DNA of 64,000 nt from Alphaproteobacteria bacterium (GTDB taxonomy: Bacteria > Pseudomonadota > Alphaproteobacteria > UBA6615). The notes under the pieces are model-generated. The model was given only the letters and a program-made list of their open reading frames with translations, had not been told where the DNA came from and ran no database searches. The translations under genes were made by a program, and so were the position numbers. The stretch is taken from NCBI GenBank assembly GCA_021774445.1, contig JAJFJA010000015.1, positions 248,001 through 312,000 of the forward strand, read 5' to 3'. Below, piece after piece: positions 1 to 8,301 of the stretch (its first letter is position 1; every line of letters begins with the position of its first letter).

Positions 1-25
1 GACCGAGAATGATCTCATCTCTCGT

Positions 26-1255
26 TTATCCCCTGGAGAATAATCGGCGTGGATAGTCGGCAAAGGTCTGCGCGCCGGTCTCGGTCACGACGAAGGATTC
101 ACTGATGACCAAGCCGTATTTGTCGAGCCAGATGGCCGGAATGCAGTGAAAGGTCATATTCGGTTCGAGCACTGTTCGGTCGCCCTTGCGTAGGCTGCAG
201 GTCAGTTCGCCCCAAGTCGGCGGGTAACCGATACCGACCGGGTAGCCGATGCGGGACTCCTTCTCGATGCCATGGCGGGCGGTAACCGCGGTCCAGGCTG
301 CGGCCAGATCTTCCAGCACGACGCCCGGCTTGACCGCCTCGAGTACGGCGTGCAGGCCTTCGGCAATGACCTCCGTCACCTGCAGCATGCGGTCGGTCGG
401 TCTGCCGAGGTACAAGCAGCGGGACAACGGTGCATGGTAGCGGTGCCGGACGCCGCCTTGCTCGATGTAGAACATGTCGTTTCGGGCGAGCGGCGCGTCC
501 GTCCAGCTCAAATGCGGGGCGGCGCAGTACTCGCCGACCATGGCGTTCGGCGGCTTGCAGGTGAAGGTACCGCCGAATTCGGCGGTACCCGCGGTGGTGA
601 CGCGGTTGAGTTCAGCGATGACGTCGCACTGGCGCACGCCCACTTCCGCGACGTCCATGGCGGCCTGCATGGCGGCGGCCGAGATCTTGCCGGCCTGCAT
701 CATGTATTCGACCTCGCGGTCGGACTTGCGGAGACGGACCCAATTGACCAATAGGAAAGCGTCGACGAACTCTGCCGCCGGCAGGTTGGTGGTCAAGATC
801 TGGTGCCAACGCGCCGTGTAATAATAGTCGTCCATCTCGACGCCGATGCGCGCGCGCGCCCAGCCATGCTCGGCGATCAGTCCGGCGAGTGCCTCCATTG
901 GGTGTTTCTCGGCTGAGGCGACATAGGTGTCGTCGTAGGGGATGATCCTGTCGTGGCTCATGAAGACGGTGAACTCCGCCCCGACGGCGTCCATCATGCG
1001 TCCGAACCAGATCGGTTCCTCTTGATCCAGGGTGACGACGACCATCTGCGGTGTGTAGAAGGACCAGCCGTCGTAGCCGGTCAGATAGAACTGGTTGGCC
1101 GGGCTGGCGACGAGCAGCACATCGATGCCGGCGTCGGACATACGGTTTTTGACACGAGCGAGGCGGTCAAGGTATTCGCCGCGTTCGAACAACATCCGAG
1201 CTTGTCTATGCCCTGGTTCCTTGGCATCCGGGTTCGCCGCGTCGGCGTTATCCAT
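26..1255 (-). CDS. Ectoine hydrolase-like M24-family protein (EutD/DoeA type)
   Basis: 409 aa, M24 (aminopeptidase P/creatinase) fold. Ectoine hydrolases open the ectoine ring in the cytoplasm to give N-acetyl-diaminobutyrate. Seen: TGYDGWSFY at about residues 59-67, RYHAPLSR near 272-279 and GYPVGIGYPPTWGE near 337-350, all as I recall them from DoeA/EutD. The HGxGH-type metal-binding motif of true M24 peptidases is absent, as expected for this branch. It is followed upstream on the same strand by a GntR regulator, and beyond that by a divergent amino-acid ABC importer, which fits uptake and breakdown of a compatible solute. No other doe/eut gene is visible; neighbours may lie left of the window. 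A related amidohydrolase of the creatinase group is the alternative. Confidence 0.75.
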   Translation of the reverse strand: MDNADAANPDAKEPGHRQARMLFERGEYLDRLARVKNRMSDAGIDVLLVASPANQFYLTGYDGWSFYTPQMVVVTLDQEEPIWFGRMMDAVGAEFTVFMSHDRIIPYDDTYVASAEKHPMEALAGLIAEHGWARARIGVEMDDYYYTARWHQILTTNLPAAEFVDAFLLVNWVRLRKSDREVEYMMQAGKISAAAMQAAMDVAEVGVRQCDVIAELNRVTTAGTAEFGGTFTCKPPNAMVGEYCAAPHLSWTDAPLARNDMFYIEQGGVRHRYHAPLSRCLYLGRPTDRMLQVTEVIAEGLHAVLEAVKPGVVLEDLAAAWTAVTARHGIEKESRIGYPVGIGYPPTWGELTCSLRKGDRTVLEPNMTFHCIPAIWLDKYGLVISESFVVTETGAQTFADYPRRLFSRG

Positions 1256-1286
1256 GCGTCATCCTCAACCGCTCCACCACGCCGGA

Positions 1287-1294
1287 GTCTACAC
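1287..1294. promoter_or_regulatory. Possible HutC-type GntR half-site upstream of the hydrolase
   Basis: GTCTACAC fits the GT-N-TA-N-AC core described for HutC-subfamily GntR operators and lies 32 bp upstream of the hydrolase start. An 8-mer this loose occurs often by chance, so the call rests mainly on position. Confidence 0.2.
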
Positions 1295-1368
1295 CAACTT
1301 TACACGGTGTGGTCGCGACGTGGTGCGTGGGTTGGATGGCTGCCTCGGCCGCGCAGCGACACCCTAAT

Positions 1369-2136
1369 TCAAGCGACCACCGCCAAGGTCGGACCTTCCG
1401 GTCTAAAGCGTCCGGCAATATTGTACCCATCGCCGGGATAGACGAAACGGGCGCGGGTTACGATGCGACCGTCGGCCCATGTTCGGCGCCAGAGCACCAG
1501 GCAGGCTTCGTTGGCATCGAGTTGCAATAGCTGACGTTCTTGCGGCGTCGGTAATTTGGCCTCGATCTTGTGCTCGACTTCGACCAAGGGCACGTGATCA
1601 AGTAAATATTGGCTGGGTGTGATGCGGGCAAAATTCTGTTTGATGAAGCCGGGCGCTGTTTCGGGATTGACATAGCGGTCCTCCAACTGAATTGGCCGCC
1701 CATCCTCAAAATGAATAAGCACGACATGGTAGACCCGAGCGCGCGGCTCGATTGCTAGGGCGTCGGCGACTGTGTCATCGGCCCGCTCTTCGCGGCATTC
1801 GATAACTTGACTGTGGTGGTGGCCGCCGCGCGCGGCGATCTCATGTGCGATATTGTGGATTTCAAGCAACGGTGCTTGGTGCCGAGGCTTTGCCACAAAG
1901 GTGCCGACGCCCTGCAACCTGGTAAGGTAACCCTCGGCGGTCAGCTCTCGTATAGCGCGGTTCACCGTCATGCGGGCGACGCCAAACTGGGCCGCGAGGT
2001 TGCTCTCAGACGGAACGAGCGCACCGCTTTGCCACTCGCTCCCCTCGATCTTGCCGAGCACATAGCGCTTGACCGCTAGATACCGCGGTTGAGGTGTCGT
2101 CGATTGGCGAGACGTGGTCACTTTGGCCGACCCCAT
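1369..2136 (-). CDS. GntR-family transcriptional regulator, HutC subfamily (UTRA domain)
   Basis: 255 aa from the chosen start. N-terminal winged helix (about residues 20-85: 'PSESNLAAQFGVARMTVNRAI', a classical GntR recognition region, shown here without its last residues) followed by a UTRA ligand-binding domain ending in the 'RARFVYPGDGYNIAG' region typical of HutC proteins. I chose the ATG at 2136 rather than the upstream in-frame start at 2187, because the latter falls inside a perfect palindrome that is probably its operator. Same strand as the ectoine-hydrolase-like gene and divergent from the ABC importer, so it may control both. The ligand is not evident; a catabolic intermediate of the hydrolase is the natural guess. 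Confidence 0.85.
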   Translation of the reverse strand: MGSAKVTTSRQSTTPQPRYLAVKRYVLGKIEGSEWQSGALVPSESNLAAQFGVARMTVNRAIRELTAEGYLTRLQGVGTFVAKPRHQAPLLEIHNIAHEIAARGGHHHSQVIECREERADDTVADALAIEPRARVYHVVLIHFEDGRPIQLEDRYVNPETAPGFIKQNFARITPSQYLLDHVPLVEVEHKIEAKLPTPQERQLLQLDANEACLVLWRRTWADGRIVTRARFVYPGDGYNIAGRFRPEGPTLAVVA

Positions 2137-2177
2137 ATTGACATCAAGATTCGTGTCTTCTATACATGTACATATAT

Positions 2178-2195
2178 GTCTAGTCAAAACTAGAC
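2178..2195. promoter_or_regulatory. 18-bp palindrome, likely GntR operator
   Basis: GTCTAGTCAAAACTAGAC is a perfect inverted repeat: arms GTCTAGT and ACTAGAC around CAAA. It sits 42 bp upstream of the regulator's start and faces the divergent importer, a position suited to autoregulation. The outer GT and AC of the arms resemble HutC-type sites. Confidence 0.55.
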
Positions 2196-2482
2196 TTGAT
2201 CTAGGCGAGGTGACAGGGGTGCGCCTAATTCCGGGTCAGGATCGTGGCGGATCGCTACGCCGCCACCTTCGGACGGATTCAATGACATCAGCGATTGCCC
2301 ACAGCCGGGGTCCGGTCCGGCGCGCTGACCTCGATCGAGCGGGCACTGCTCCTCAAAAAACAAATGATTCCGATCAGCAAGATCGGAACGATCACGGACG
2401 GCTCGCCGGCCAAACCGAGTATCATTGATGTCAACGACGGCGCGCCGTAATCTTTATCAACTTCAATAGGGAGGTATCTGCA

Positions 2483-3304
2483 ATGCTTCGAGTTCTCCGC
2501 CTTGCAGCCTTGGCGATGATCGCCGTGGCTGTCGCCGCGACCGCGCCGAGTGGCAAATCAAGCGCTCAAGATAAAGTGATTGACGACATTTTGCGTCGAG
2601 GGGCGCTCAATGTCGGTCTTGCGACATTTGTGCCATGGTCCATGCGGGACAAGGAAGGCAATCTCATCGGGTTCGAGATCGATGTCGCCACGCGCCTCGC
2701 CGAGGATTTGGGCGTTGAGGTTAACTTGGTGCCGACCGCTTGGGATGGGATCATCCCGGCGCTGCTGGCTGGGAAGTTCGACGTCATTATCAGCGGCATG
2801 ACCGTCACGACCGAACGAAATCTGACAGTGAACTTCACCGAAGCGTACGCTCATTCGGGAATGCGGCTGGTGGCCAGCAAAGAATCGGCCGCGGAATTCA
2901 AATCACTTGAAGACTACAATAGTCCAGACGTGACGTTTGCGGTGCGTCGTGGCTCAACGCCGGCGACGTTCGTTCGTAAGAACCTGCCGAAAGCGACGGT
3001 TTTGCTTCTCGACGAGGATGGCCAATCCTTCCTCGAGGTGATCAATGACCGCGCGACGGCGACCTTTGCGTATGATCCGACGCCGGCGACTTGGGTCGGC
3101 CGCTATCCTGACGATCTATTCGTGCCGATCGACACGCTCTACAATCAGGGGTCGGAAGCGTTTGCCCTACGCAAGGGTGACCCCGATACGCTTAACGTCT
3201 TTAACAATTGGATTCGGCTGCGGTGGCAGGACGGTTGGTTGCAGGAACGCAACGACTACTGGTTCAGGTCGCGCGAATGGGCCGACCTCGTACCGGAGCA
3301 ATAG
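2483..3304 (+). CDS. Amino-acid ABC transporter substrate-binding protein (family 3)
   Basis: 273 aa periplasmic binding protein of the polar amino-acid type. Signal peptide at residues 1-28 (hydrophobic run ending near SSAQ). The family signature 'LIGFEIDVATRLAEDLGVEV' lies near residues 60-80, and 'WDGIIPALLAGKFDVIISGM' follows. The start ATG has the ribosome site GGGAGG about 10 bp upstream. It is the first gene of an operon with two permeases. The context of an ectoine-hydrolase-like gene suggests ectoine or a related solute as ligand (inference); the family also binds glutamate, glutamine or lysine-type ligands. Confidence 0.85.
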   Translation: MLRVLRLAALAMIAVAVAATAPSGKSSAQDKVIDDILRRGALNVGLATFVPWSMRDKEGNLIGFEIDVATRLAEDLGVEVNLVPTAWDGIIPALLAGKFDVIISGMTVTTERNLTVNFTEAYAHSGMRLVASKESAAEFKSLEDYNSPDVTFAVRRGSTPATFVRKNLPKATVLLLDEDGQSFLEVINDRATATFAYDPTPATWVGRYPDDLFVPIDTLYNQGSEAFALRKGDPDTLNVFNNWIRLRWQDGWLQERNDYWFRSREWADLVPEQ

Positions 3305-3318
3305 AGACAACGGAGTGT

Positions 3319-3344
3319 GAAACGGCAGCCTAGGCTGCCGTTTC
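3319..3344 (+). terminator. Intercistronic stem-loop after the binding-protein gene
   Basis: A perfect 26-bp inverted repeat: arm GAAACGGCAGCC, centre TA, arm GGCTGCCGTTTC. There is no T-run, so it is better read as a 3' mRNA stabiliser or partial attenuator between binding protein and permease than as a full terminator. Confidence 0.7.
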
Positions 3345-3356
3345 AACGTGTGCGGT

Positions 3357-4256
3357 ATGGCCTCCACCTACCAGCGAAAAAAGCCGCGGCTGCATTGGCT
3401 TGACTTTGTGATTGTCGGTGCCGTTTCGGCTTTCGTCGTTTTCGTTGGTTGGCGGGTCGGTTCGGTCCTGAAGTACAAGTGGGATTGGACCTATATCCCC
3501 AACTACATTTTGCGGTTCGATGAGGATGAGCAGCGCTGGGTGGCCAATCTGCTGTTGCATGGCTTCCTGACGACCCTCCGACTGGCCATCTGGGCGAGCT
3601 TGCTTGCGGCCATCATCGGTGTGGTGTTCGGCCTATTCCGGACCAGTCGCAGCCTTTTCCTACGGATGGTCAGCCGCACCTTTGTAGAAATCATCCGCAA
3701 TGTGCCGCCACTGGTTTTTCTGTTTATCTTCTTTTTCTTTATCAGCAGTCAGATCATGCCACTGCTCGGTATCGAGGGCTTTGTGAGGAGGGCATCGGAA
3801 CCTAGTCTGGCGGTGATATCGGTACTGTTCGGTCGTCCGGACCAACTGGGGAATTTTGTCTCGGGGCTTATCGCCCTGGCTATTTTCGAAGCCGCTTATG
3901 TGACCGAAATCGTCAGGGCCGGCGTCCAATCGGTCGACAAGGGACAGTGGGAGGGGTCGCAGAGCTTAGGCTTGTCTCGATTGAATGTGCTGCGGCTCGT
4001 TATCCTGCCGCAGGCCGTCAAGCGGGTCATCCCGCCGCTGGCCAATCAATTCATTTCTCTGATCAAGGACTCCTCGATCATTGCCCTGATCTCGATCCAA
4101 GAACTGACCTTTATGGGGCTTGAAGTAGTGGTTGCGACATCGCGCGTGTTCGAAGTTTGGACCACGGTAGCGCTGATGTATTTCGTTATCTGCTTCGGCT
4201 TTTCGATGGGATTTGATCGGATCGAAAAGCGACTTGGCTTGGCGGACGGCCGATGA
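3357..4256 (+). CDS. Amino-acid ABC transporter permease (HisM/GltJ type)
   Basis: 299 aa inner-membrane permease. An N-terminal membrane segment at about residues 15-35 precedes a large periplasmic loop. The transport domain starts near residue 65, and the ATPase-contact EAA region reads 'EGSQSLGLSRLNVLRLVILP'. The ATG at 3357 was preferred; an in-frame GTG three codons upstream is possible. Its stop overlaps the next permease start by 4 bp (ATGA), so the two are translationally coupled and probably form a heterodimer. Confidence 0.88.
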   Translation: MASTYQRKKPRLHWLDFVIVGAVSAFVVFVGWRVGSVLKYKWDWTYIPNYILRFDEDEQRWVANLLLHGFLTTLRLAIWASLLAAIIGVVFGLFRTSRSLFLRMVSRTFVEIIRNVPPLVFLFIFFFFISSQIMPLLGIEGFVRRASEPSLAVISVLFGRPDQLGNFVSGLIALAIFEAAYVTEIVRAGVQSVDKGQWEGSQSLGLSRLNVLRLVILPQAVKRVIPPLANQFISLIKDSSIIALISIQELTFMGLEVVVATSRVFEVWTTVALMYFVICFGFSMGFDRIEKRLGLADGR

Positions 4257-5083
4257 CCGCGATGGGTGGGGAACCGGACCTTGGCGGCGTGAGAAGGCGC
4301 CTGGTCCCGCAGAAAGCGACCGTCATCGATACGGTTCAGTTCGCGATATTGAGCGTTGCGGTCATTTGGTTGGCGCTGCGAGGCGCCCAATCGATGGGCT
4401 ATAATTGGCAGTGGTACCGGGTTCCCCGGTATGTTTACCGGGTGATCGACGGCGAGTTGATCTGGGGGCCGTTGATGAAGGGGTTGCTCGTCACCCTCCA
4501 ACTCAGCGCCTGGAGCCTTGTTCTTACGGTCATTATCGGCGTCGTGGGCGCCATACTGCGGCTGTCCGATTCCCGTGCGGCGCAGGTCTTTACCCGGGTT
4601 TATCTAGAGGTCATTCGCAACACGCCGCTATTGGTGCAGCTGTTTCTATTCTTTTACATTCTGGCGCCGATCTTTGGTTTGAGTAGATTTTGGACCGGCG
4701 TGTTGGCGCTCTCCTTTTTTGAAGGTGCGCACGCCATGGAGATTTTTCGTGCCGGTATTCAATCGGTTGCGCGCGGCCAGTGGGAGGCGGCCTACACCGT
4801 CGGACTCTCGCGCTTCGATACTTATCGCTATATTGTTTTGCCGCAGGCGCTGCGTTTGGTGTTACCGCCATTGACTGGCGTTCTGATTACGTTGATCAAA
4901 CACTCGGCGATCGTCAGCGCAATCGCGATCGCCGATTTAACGACGGCGGGCCGCAATATTATCTCAGAAACGTTCATGAGTTTCGAAATTTGGTTCACGG
5001 TTGCCGCCATCTATTTGGCCTTGACGGTAACGCTATCCGTCTTTGTGAGTTTGCTGGAGCGGCGGCTGCAAGCGCGCGGCTAA
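4253..5083 (+). CDS. Amino-acid ABC transporter permease, second subunit
   Basis: 276 aa inner-membrane permease of the polar amino-acid uptake family. It has an N-terminal segment around residues 25-45, a core domain with the EAA motif 'EAAYTVGLSRFDTYRYIVLP' and five to six hydrophobic stretches. It overlaps the preceding permease by 4 bp. No ATP-binding subunit follows: the next gene is a desaturase. The importer must therefore borrow an ATPase from elsewhere. Confidence 0.88.
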   Translation: MTAMGGEPDLGGVRRRLVPQKATVIDTVQFAILSVAVIWLALRGAQSMGYNWQWYRVPRYVYRVIDGELIWGPLMKGLLVTLQLSAWSLVLTVIIGVVGAILRLSDSRAAQVFTRVYLEVIRNTPLLVQLFLFFYILAPIFGLSRFWTGVLALSFFEGAHAMEIFRAGIQSVARGQWEAAYTVGLSRFDTYRYIVLPQALRLVLPPLTGVLITLIKHSAIVSAIAIADLTTAGRNIISETFMSFEIWFTVAAIYLALTVTLSVFVSLLERRLQARG

Positions 5084-5122
5084 AGGATGCCGGGGCGGGC
5101 ATAATCGGGGAGATATCTCGCG

Positions 5123-6049
5123 ATGCAGGGTCATAAGAAAGCCAAGACGATCATTGGCGAACATAACCTGTCGGCACTGCGGGTGCTATCCGATGGACCG
5201 GGCCTGGTGTTCCTGTTGGGTCATGCTGCGGCACTGGCGTCGACCGGCTGGCTGTTGTGGCTTTCGTTAGGAAGCTGGTGGATCATTGGTGCCACTATCC
5301 TGCATGGCGTCGTCATCGTGCATTTGTTTTCGCCGTTCCACGAAGCGACCCACGGCACCGCGTTCAAATCTCGTTGGCTCAATGCCGTGGTCGGGTTTGT
5401 GAGTGGACTGGCGATCATGATTCCGCCGACCTTTTTCAAATACGAGCATGCCGCCCACCATGCCTACACCGCGGACATTGATCGCGACCCCGAGATGATT
5501 CCGATGGCGGACCGGCTCGGCGGCTATCTGTACTACGCAACCGCCATGCCCTATTTTGTCGGTGTCTTTAGCACGCTCCTGCGGTTTCCTTTGGGTCGAT
5601 ACTCGGAAGGCGAAAAGCGGTTCCTGCGGTCTGAGTTGCGCCAACGGGTGCGTCGGGAAACCTTGTGGATGTGGGCGTGTTATTTCGGCATTGCCGTGGC
5701 ATCGGTCGTATTCGGTAGCTGGTATGCGGTGTTATTCTGGTTGTTGCCGCGTTTCGCCGGTGAACCGGTGATGCGTCTGATCCGCATGTCGGAGCATGTC
5801 GGCTGCGCGACGGTTCCGGACATTTTCCGGAATACACGGACCGTGCTGACATTGGCGCCGGCGCGGTGGCTTGGTTGGAACAATTCCTATCACGCGGAAC
5901 ACCATGCGTTCCCGATCGTGCCGTTCCACGCATTGGGCCGCCTGCATCAGGCGATTGGCGCCGAAATGGCGGATGTGCGACATGGTTATGTGCGTACGCA
6001 ACTCTACTTGGTGCGGCACGCCCTGGGATCGGAGGAGAGGAACGCTTGA
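5123..6049 (+). CDS. Membrane fatty-acid desaturase family protein
   Basis: 308 aa integral membrane di-iron protein. The three histidine clusters are present: HEATHG (near residue 73), HAAHH (near 110) and YHAEHH (near 257), separated by hydrophobic segments. Such enzymes insert double bonds or hydroxyl groups into acyl chains or carotenoid-like lipids. It begins 40 bp after the permease with a GGGGAG ribosome site, so it could be read through from that operon although no functional link is evident. The neighbouring DUF3291 and P450 genes hint at a lipid-oxidation theme, but that is inference. Confidence 0.85.
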   Translation: MQGHKKAKTIIGEHNLSALRVLSDGPGLVFLLGHAAALASTGWLLWLSLGSWWIIGATILHGVVIVHLFSPFHEATHGTAFKSRWLNAVVGFVSGLAIMIPPTFFKYEHAAHHAYTADIDRDPEMIPMADRLGGYLYYATAMPYFVGVFSTLLRFPLGRYSEGEKRFLRSELRQRVRRETLWMWACYFGIAVASVVFGSWYAVLFWLLPRFAGEPVMRLIRMSEHVGCATVPDIFRNTRTVLTLAPARWLGWNNSYHAEHHAFPIVPFHALGRLHQAIGAEMADVRHGYVRTQLYLVRHALGSEERNA

Positions 6050-6136
6050 TGTTCTTGAGTGCACTCGTCCGAGCCGATATTACGGGGATTACCTGACGAA
6101 GCTGGGTTCGCCGGGATGCTAGGCGGTGGCGGATTC

Positions 6137-6688
6137 ATGCAGCATAAGGTGGCGCTCTATACGTTCGGTGTCTTCGTTGAACCTGCCGATCATGCCGCCA
6201 ATGCCGGATTCCATGAGCGGAATGATCCGAACCTGGCCGCCGTGGAAAGGGCGGCGGGGTTCGTTGCCCGTTCTGGTTATGAGGATGAACCCGGCCCAAG
6301 TTGCTGGGGCAAGCAGGTTTTTCCCAGATTTTATATAGAGCGGGGTGATGGTTGGTCGCCGTCGACGCTTTCGGTTTGGATCGATTTAGAGTCGCCGATG
6401 GCGTTTGCCTATTTCGGACTGCATGCGGAGGCTTTGAGCCGCGGCCGGGAGTGGTTCCGGAAACCGGAATGGCCACCCTACGTCGCCTGGTGGGTCACGA
6501 GTGAGCACAGGCCGGATTGGTCGGAGGCGGTCGAGCGGCATGAGTTCATGCATGATCATGGACCGTCGGCACGGGCGTTCAACTTCAAACAGCCGTTCGA
6601 TGCGCGCGGCGATGAGACATCTATCGACCGTGATAAGGTGAAGGCACTTGCCGATCGGAATGCCGGCTTGATGCCGGCATATCGCTAG
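6137..6688 (+). CDS. DUF3291 domain-containing protein
   Basis: 183 aa from the chosen ATG, where the conserved domain starts ('MQHKVALYTFGVF'); in-frame starts further upstream (6059, 6116) add poorly structured residues. The DUF3291 pattern is clear: 'WPPYVAWWVTSEHRPDWSEA' followed by 'LHDHGPS.AF.FK..F'-like residues. The family is related to heme-dependent small monooxygenase folds in some annotations, but its function is not established. It is followed by a convergent P450 gene whose stop overlaps its own by 4 bp. Confidence 0.75.
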   Translation: MQHKVALYTFGVFVEPADHAANAGFHERNDPNLAAVERAAGFVARSGYEDEPGPSCWGKQVFPRFYIERGDGWSPSTLSVWIDLESPMAFAYFGLHAEALSRGREWFRKPEWPPYVAWWVTSEHRPDWSEAVERHEFMHDHGPSARAFNFKQPFDARGDETSIDRDKVKALADRNAGLMPAYR

Positions 6689-8205
6689 CAGACCGGGATC
6701 AAGCGCAGCCGGAAGGCGCTATTCGGTTGCCAATGCCCGCCCCTGTATTGAACCGGACCGTCTTCGACAACCGCGATATCGTAATTGCCGAATAGTTCTT
6801 CGAGGAACATGCGGCCGACGTCGGCAGCTACGTTTTGGCCGATACAGCGCCGCTGGTACAGGCCGAAGGGCGCATACTCGGTGCGATCAAAGGTCCGGTC
6901 GATAAAGCGATCCGGATCGAATTGTTGAGGCCGGTCAAAAGCAGGGTTGGTTCGGTGCCCTTCGCGAATGCAGATGCGGATGATCCAGCCCTTGGGGATC
7001 GTGAACGGGCCGATGCGGACATCGGCGGCCGCACGGCGGTACAAATATTCACTGCGCTCGAGACGGAGGGACTCCATAATGATTCGATCGGCCAAAGTGC
7101 GGCCGAGGGAGTCTGGCGGCGGCGGATCGGGTGATCTTAGATCCTCCTGGAGGCGTTGGATCCACGTGCGGTTTTCGATCAGGAGTTTCAGCAGCCAGGT
7201 CAACAGGCCGGCCATATCGCGATGGGCGGTTTCGAGCATGTAGATCAAATTACGCCGGACTGTCGGGTCTGCCGTAGCGGTCGGCCTGTCCCGCAGGACG
7301 CCGTCAAGTATGGTCTTGGGGTTGGTGCTCGGCGTTTGTGGCAGGGATTCGTCGTCGAACAATAGCCGCTCGACCGCGATCAACGCCGGTTCGGCGAGCC
7401 TACGATCATACTGTCCTTTGTCGCCATAAGAGATCTCCTTGTGCAGTTCACGAAGCCGTTCGGATCTGGGATCATCGGCGGTGATACCAAAGAACAATCG
7501 GGTCATGACCGCGAACATCATGGTTGTCATGACTGGTTCGACCGGTAGTCCCGCCGCGGTTGAACCATTCTGGGCCCAATGCGTGAACGGCCCGCGGATG
7601 GCGTCCCTTACCGCTGCCTGATGAGTAGCAACGAGGGGCGGCGGTATGGCTGCCTGAAAGAGCTTGTGATAGGCGCGATGATCCTCCTCATTCATATAAC
7701 GCAGGAAACCCTTGGGTATGTTGTCATTGTAGGGCGGGGTCGGTGCGACCAGGTTGGGACCATTGGACTTCATGAACGCCAGCGCGGCGCTATGCCCGAC
7801 GACACAAGCATGGGGGTGGAAGAGACCTGGTGAGGCTTTGAATACCGCGCCGTGTTTGCGGTGTTGCTTGAGGTAATAATCCCGGTCGGCGAATAACTTG
7901 TCCGACGCCGGTGCCAGCGAGCCTGGCGGAAGGCCGCGCCGACGGCCGTAGTCGCTATGGGTGCGCCACAGAAATGCAGCGATCATGAGCAGCGCGATGG
8001 CGGCGATTACCCGCAATAGGGCCGGTAGATATAGGGCGCCGACAATGATAACGACCACATATCCGAGCAGGAGAATACCGGCCGCGACGACTTTTGCCGG
8101 CCAGCGCTCACGACGGTTGAGCCGCACCAGATAGCGCGCCAGGGGCCATGCCACCAGCAAAGAGACGCCGATCTCGGCGAGACGTTCAGCGATCGTTAAG
8201 ACCAT
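6685..8205 (-). CDS. Atypical membrane-anchored cytochrome P450
   Basis: 506 aa. The N-terminal 90 residues hold about three hydrophobic segments (residues 10-25, 38-60, 62-80), which is unusual for a bacterial P450. The ExxR motif is ESLR at 378-381, and the heme loop reads FGLYQRRCIG, with the cysteine ligand near 454. The second glycine of the usual FGxGxRxC loop is a tyrosine. The I-helix stretch 'AHRDMAGLLTWLL' lacks the usual acid-threonine pair for oxygen activation. It could be a peroxygenase-like or divergent hydroxylase. The substrate is unknown; a lipid is plausible beside a desaturase. Confidence 0.82.
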   Translation of the reverse strand: MVLTIAERLAEIGVSLLVAWPLARYLVRLNRRERWPAKVVAAGILLLGYVVVIIVGALYLPALLRVIAAIALLMIAAFLWRTHSDYGRRRGLPPGSLAPASDKLFADRDYYLKQHRKHGAVFKASPGLFHPHACVVGHSAALAFMKSNGPNLVAPTPPYNDNIPKGFLRYMNEEDHRAYHKLFQAAIPPPLVATHQAAVRDAIRGPFTHWAQNGSTAAGLPVEPVMTTMMFAVMTRLFFGITADDPRSERLRELHKEISYGDKGQYDRRLAEPALIAVERLLFDDESLPQTPSTNPKTILDGVLRDRPTATADPTVRRNLIYMLETAHRDMAGLLTWLLKLLIENRTWIQRLQEDLRSPDPPPPDSLGRTLADRIIMESLRLERSEYLYRRAAADVRIGPFTIPKGWIIRICIREGHRTNPAFDRPQQFDPDRFIDRTFDRTEYAPFGLYQRRCIGQNVAADVGRMFLEELFGNYDIAVVEDGPVQYRGGHWQPNSAFRLRLIPVC

Positions 8206-8301
8206 TGGTACGCAAGTTCCGTAAGACTGGACTTGGTTACCGCAAGCTCGACAAGAAACCGTTTACGCTCCGGTCGTCAGAGGCGGTCGGTCCGACCGGA
8301 C

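Noticed and set aside
2286..2450. A 54-codon open stretch ending in a proline residue, with an internal ATG at 2364
   Set aside because: It has no start with a ribosome site, overlaps the promoter region of the importer and resembles no family I can name with confidence. It could be a gene relic but nothing supports a call.
8284..8298. CGGTCGG-T-CCGACCG repeat just after the TIM-barrel gene as a terminator
   Set aside because: The real stem would be short, since the loop must open the centre, and no T-run follows. Too weak to list as a feature.
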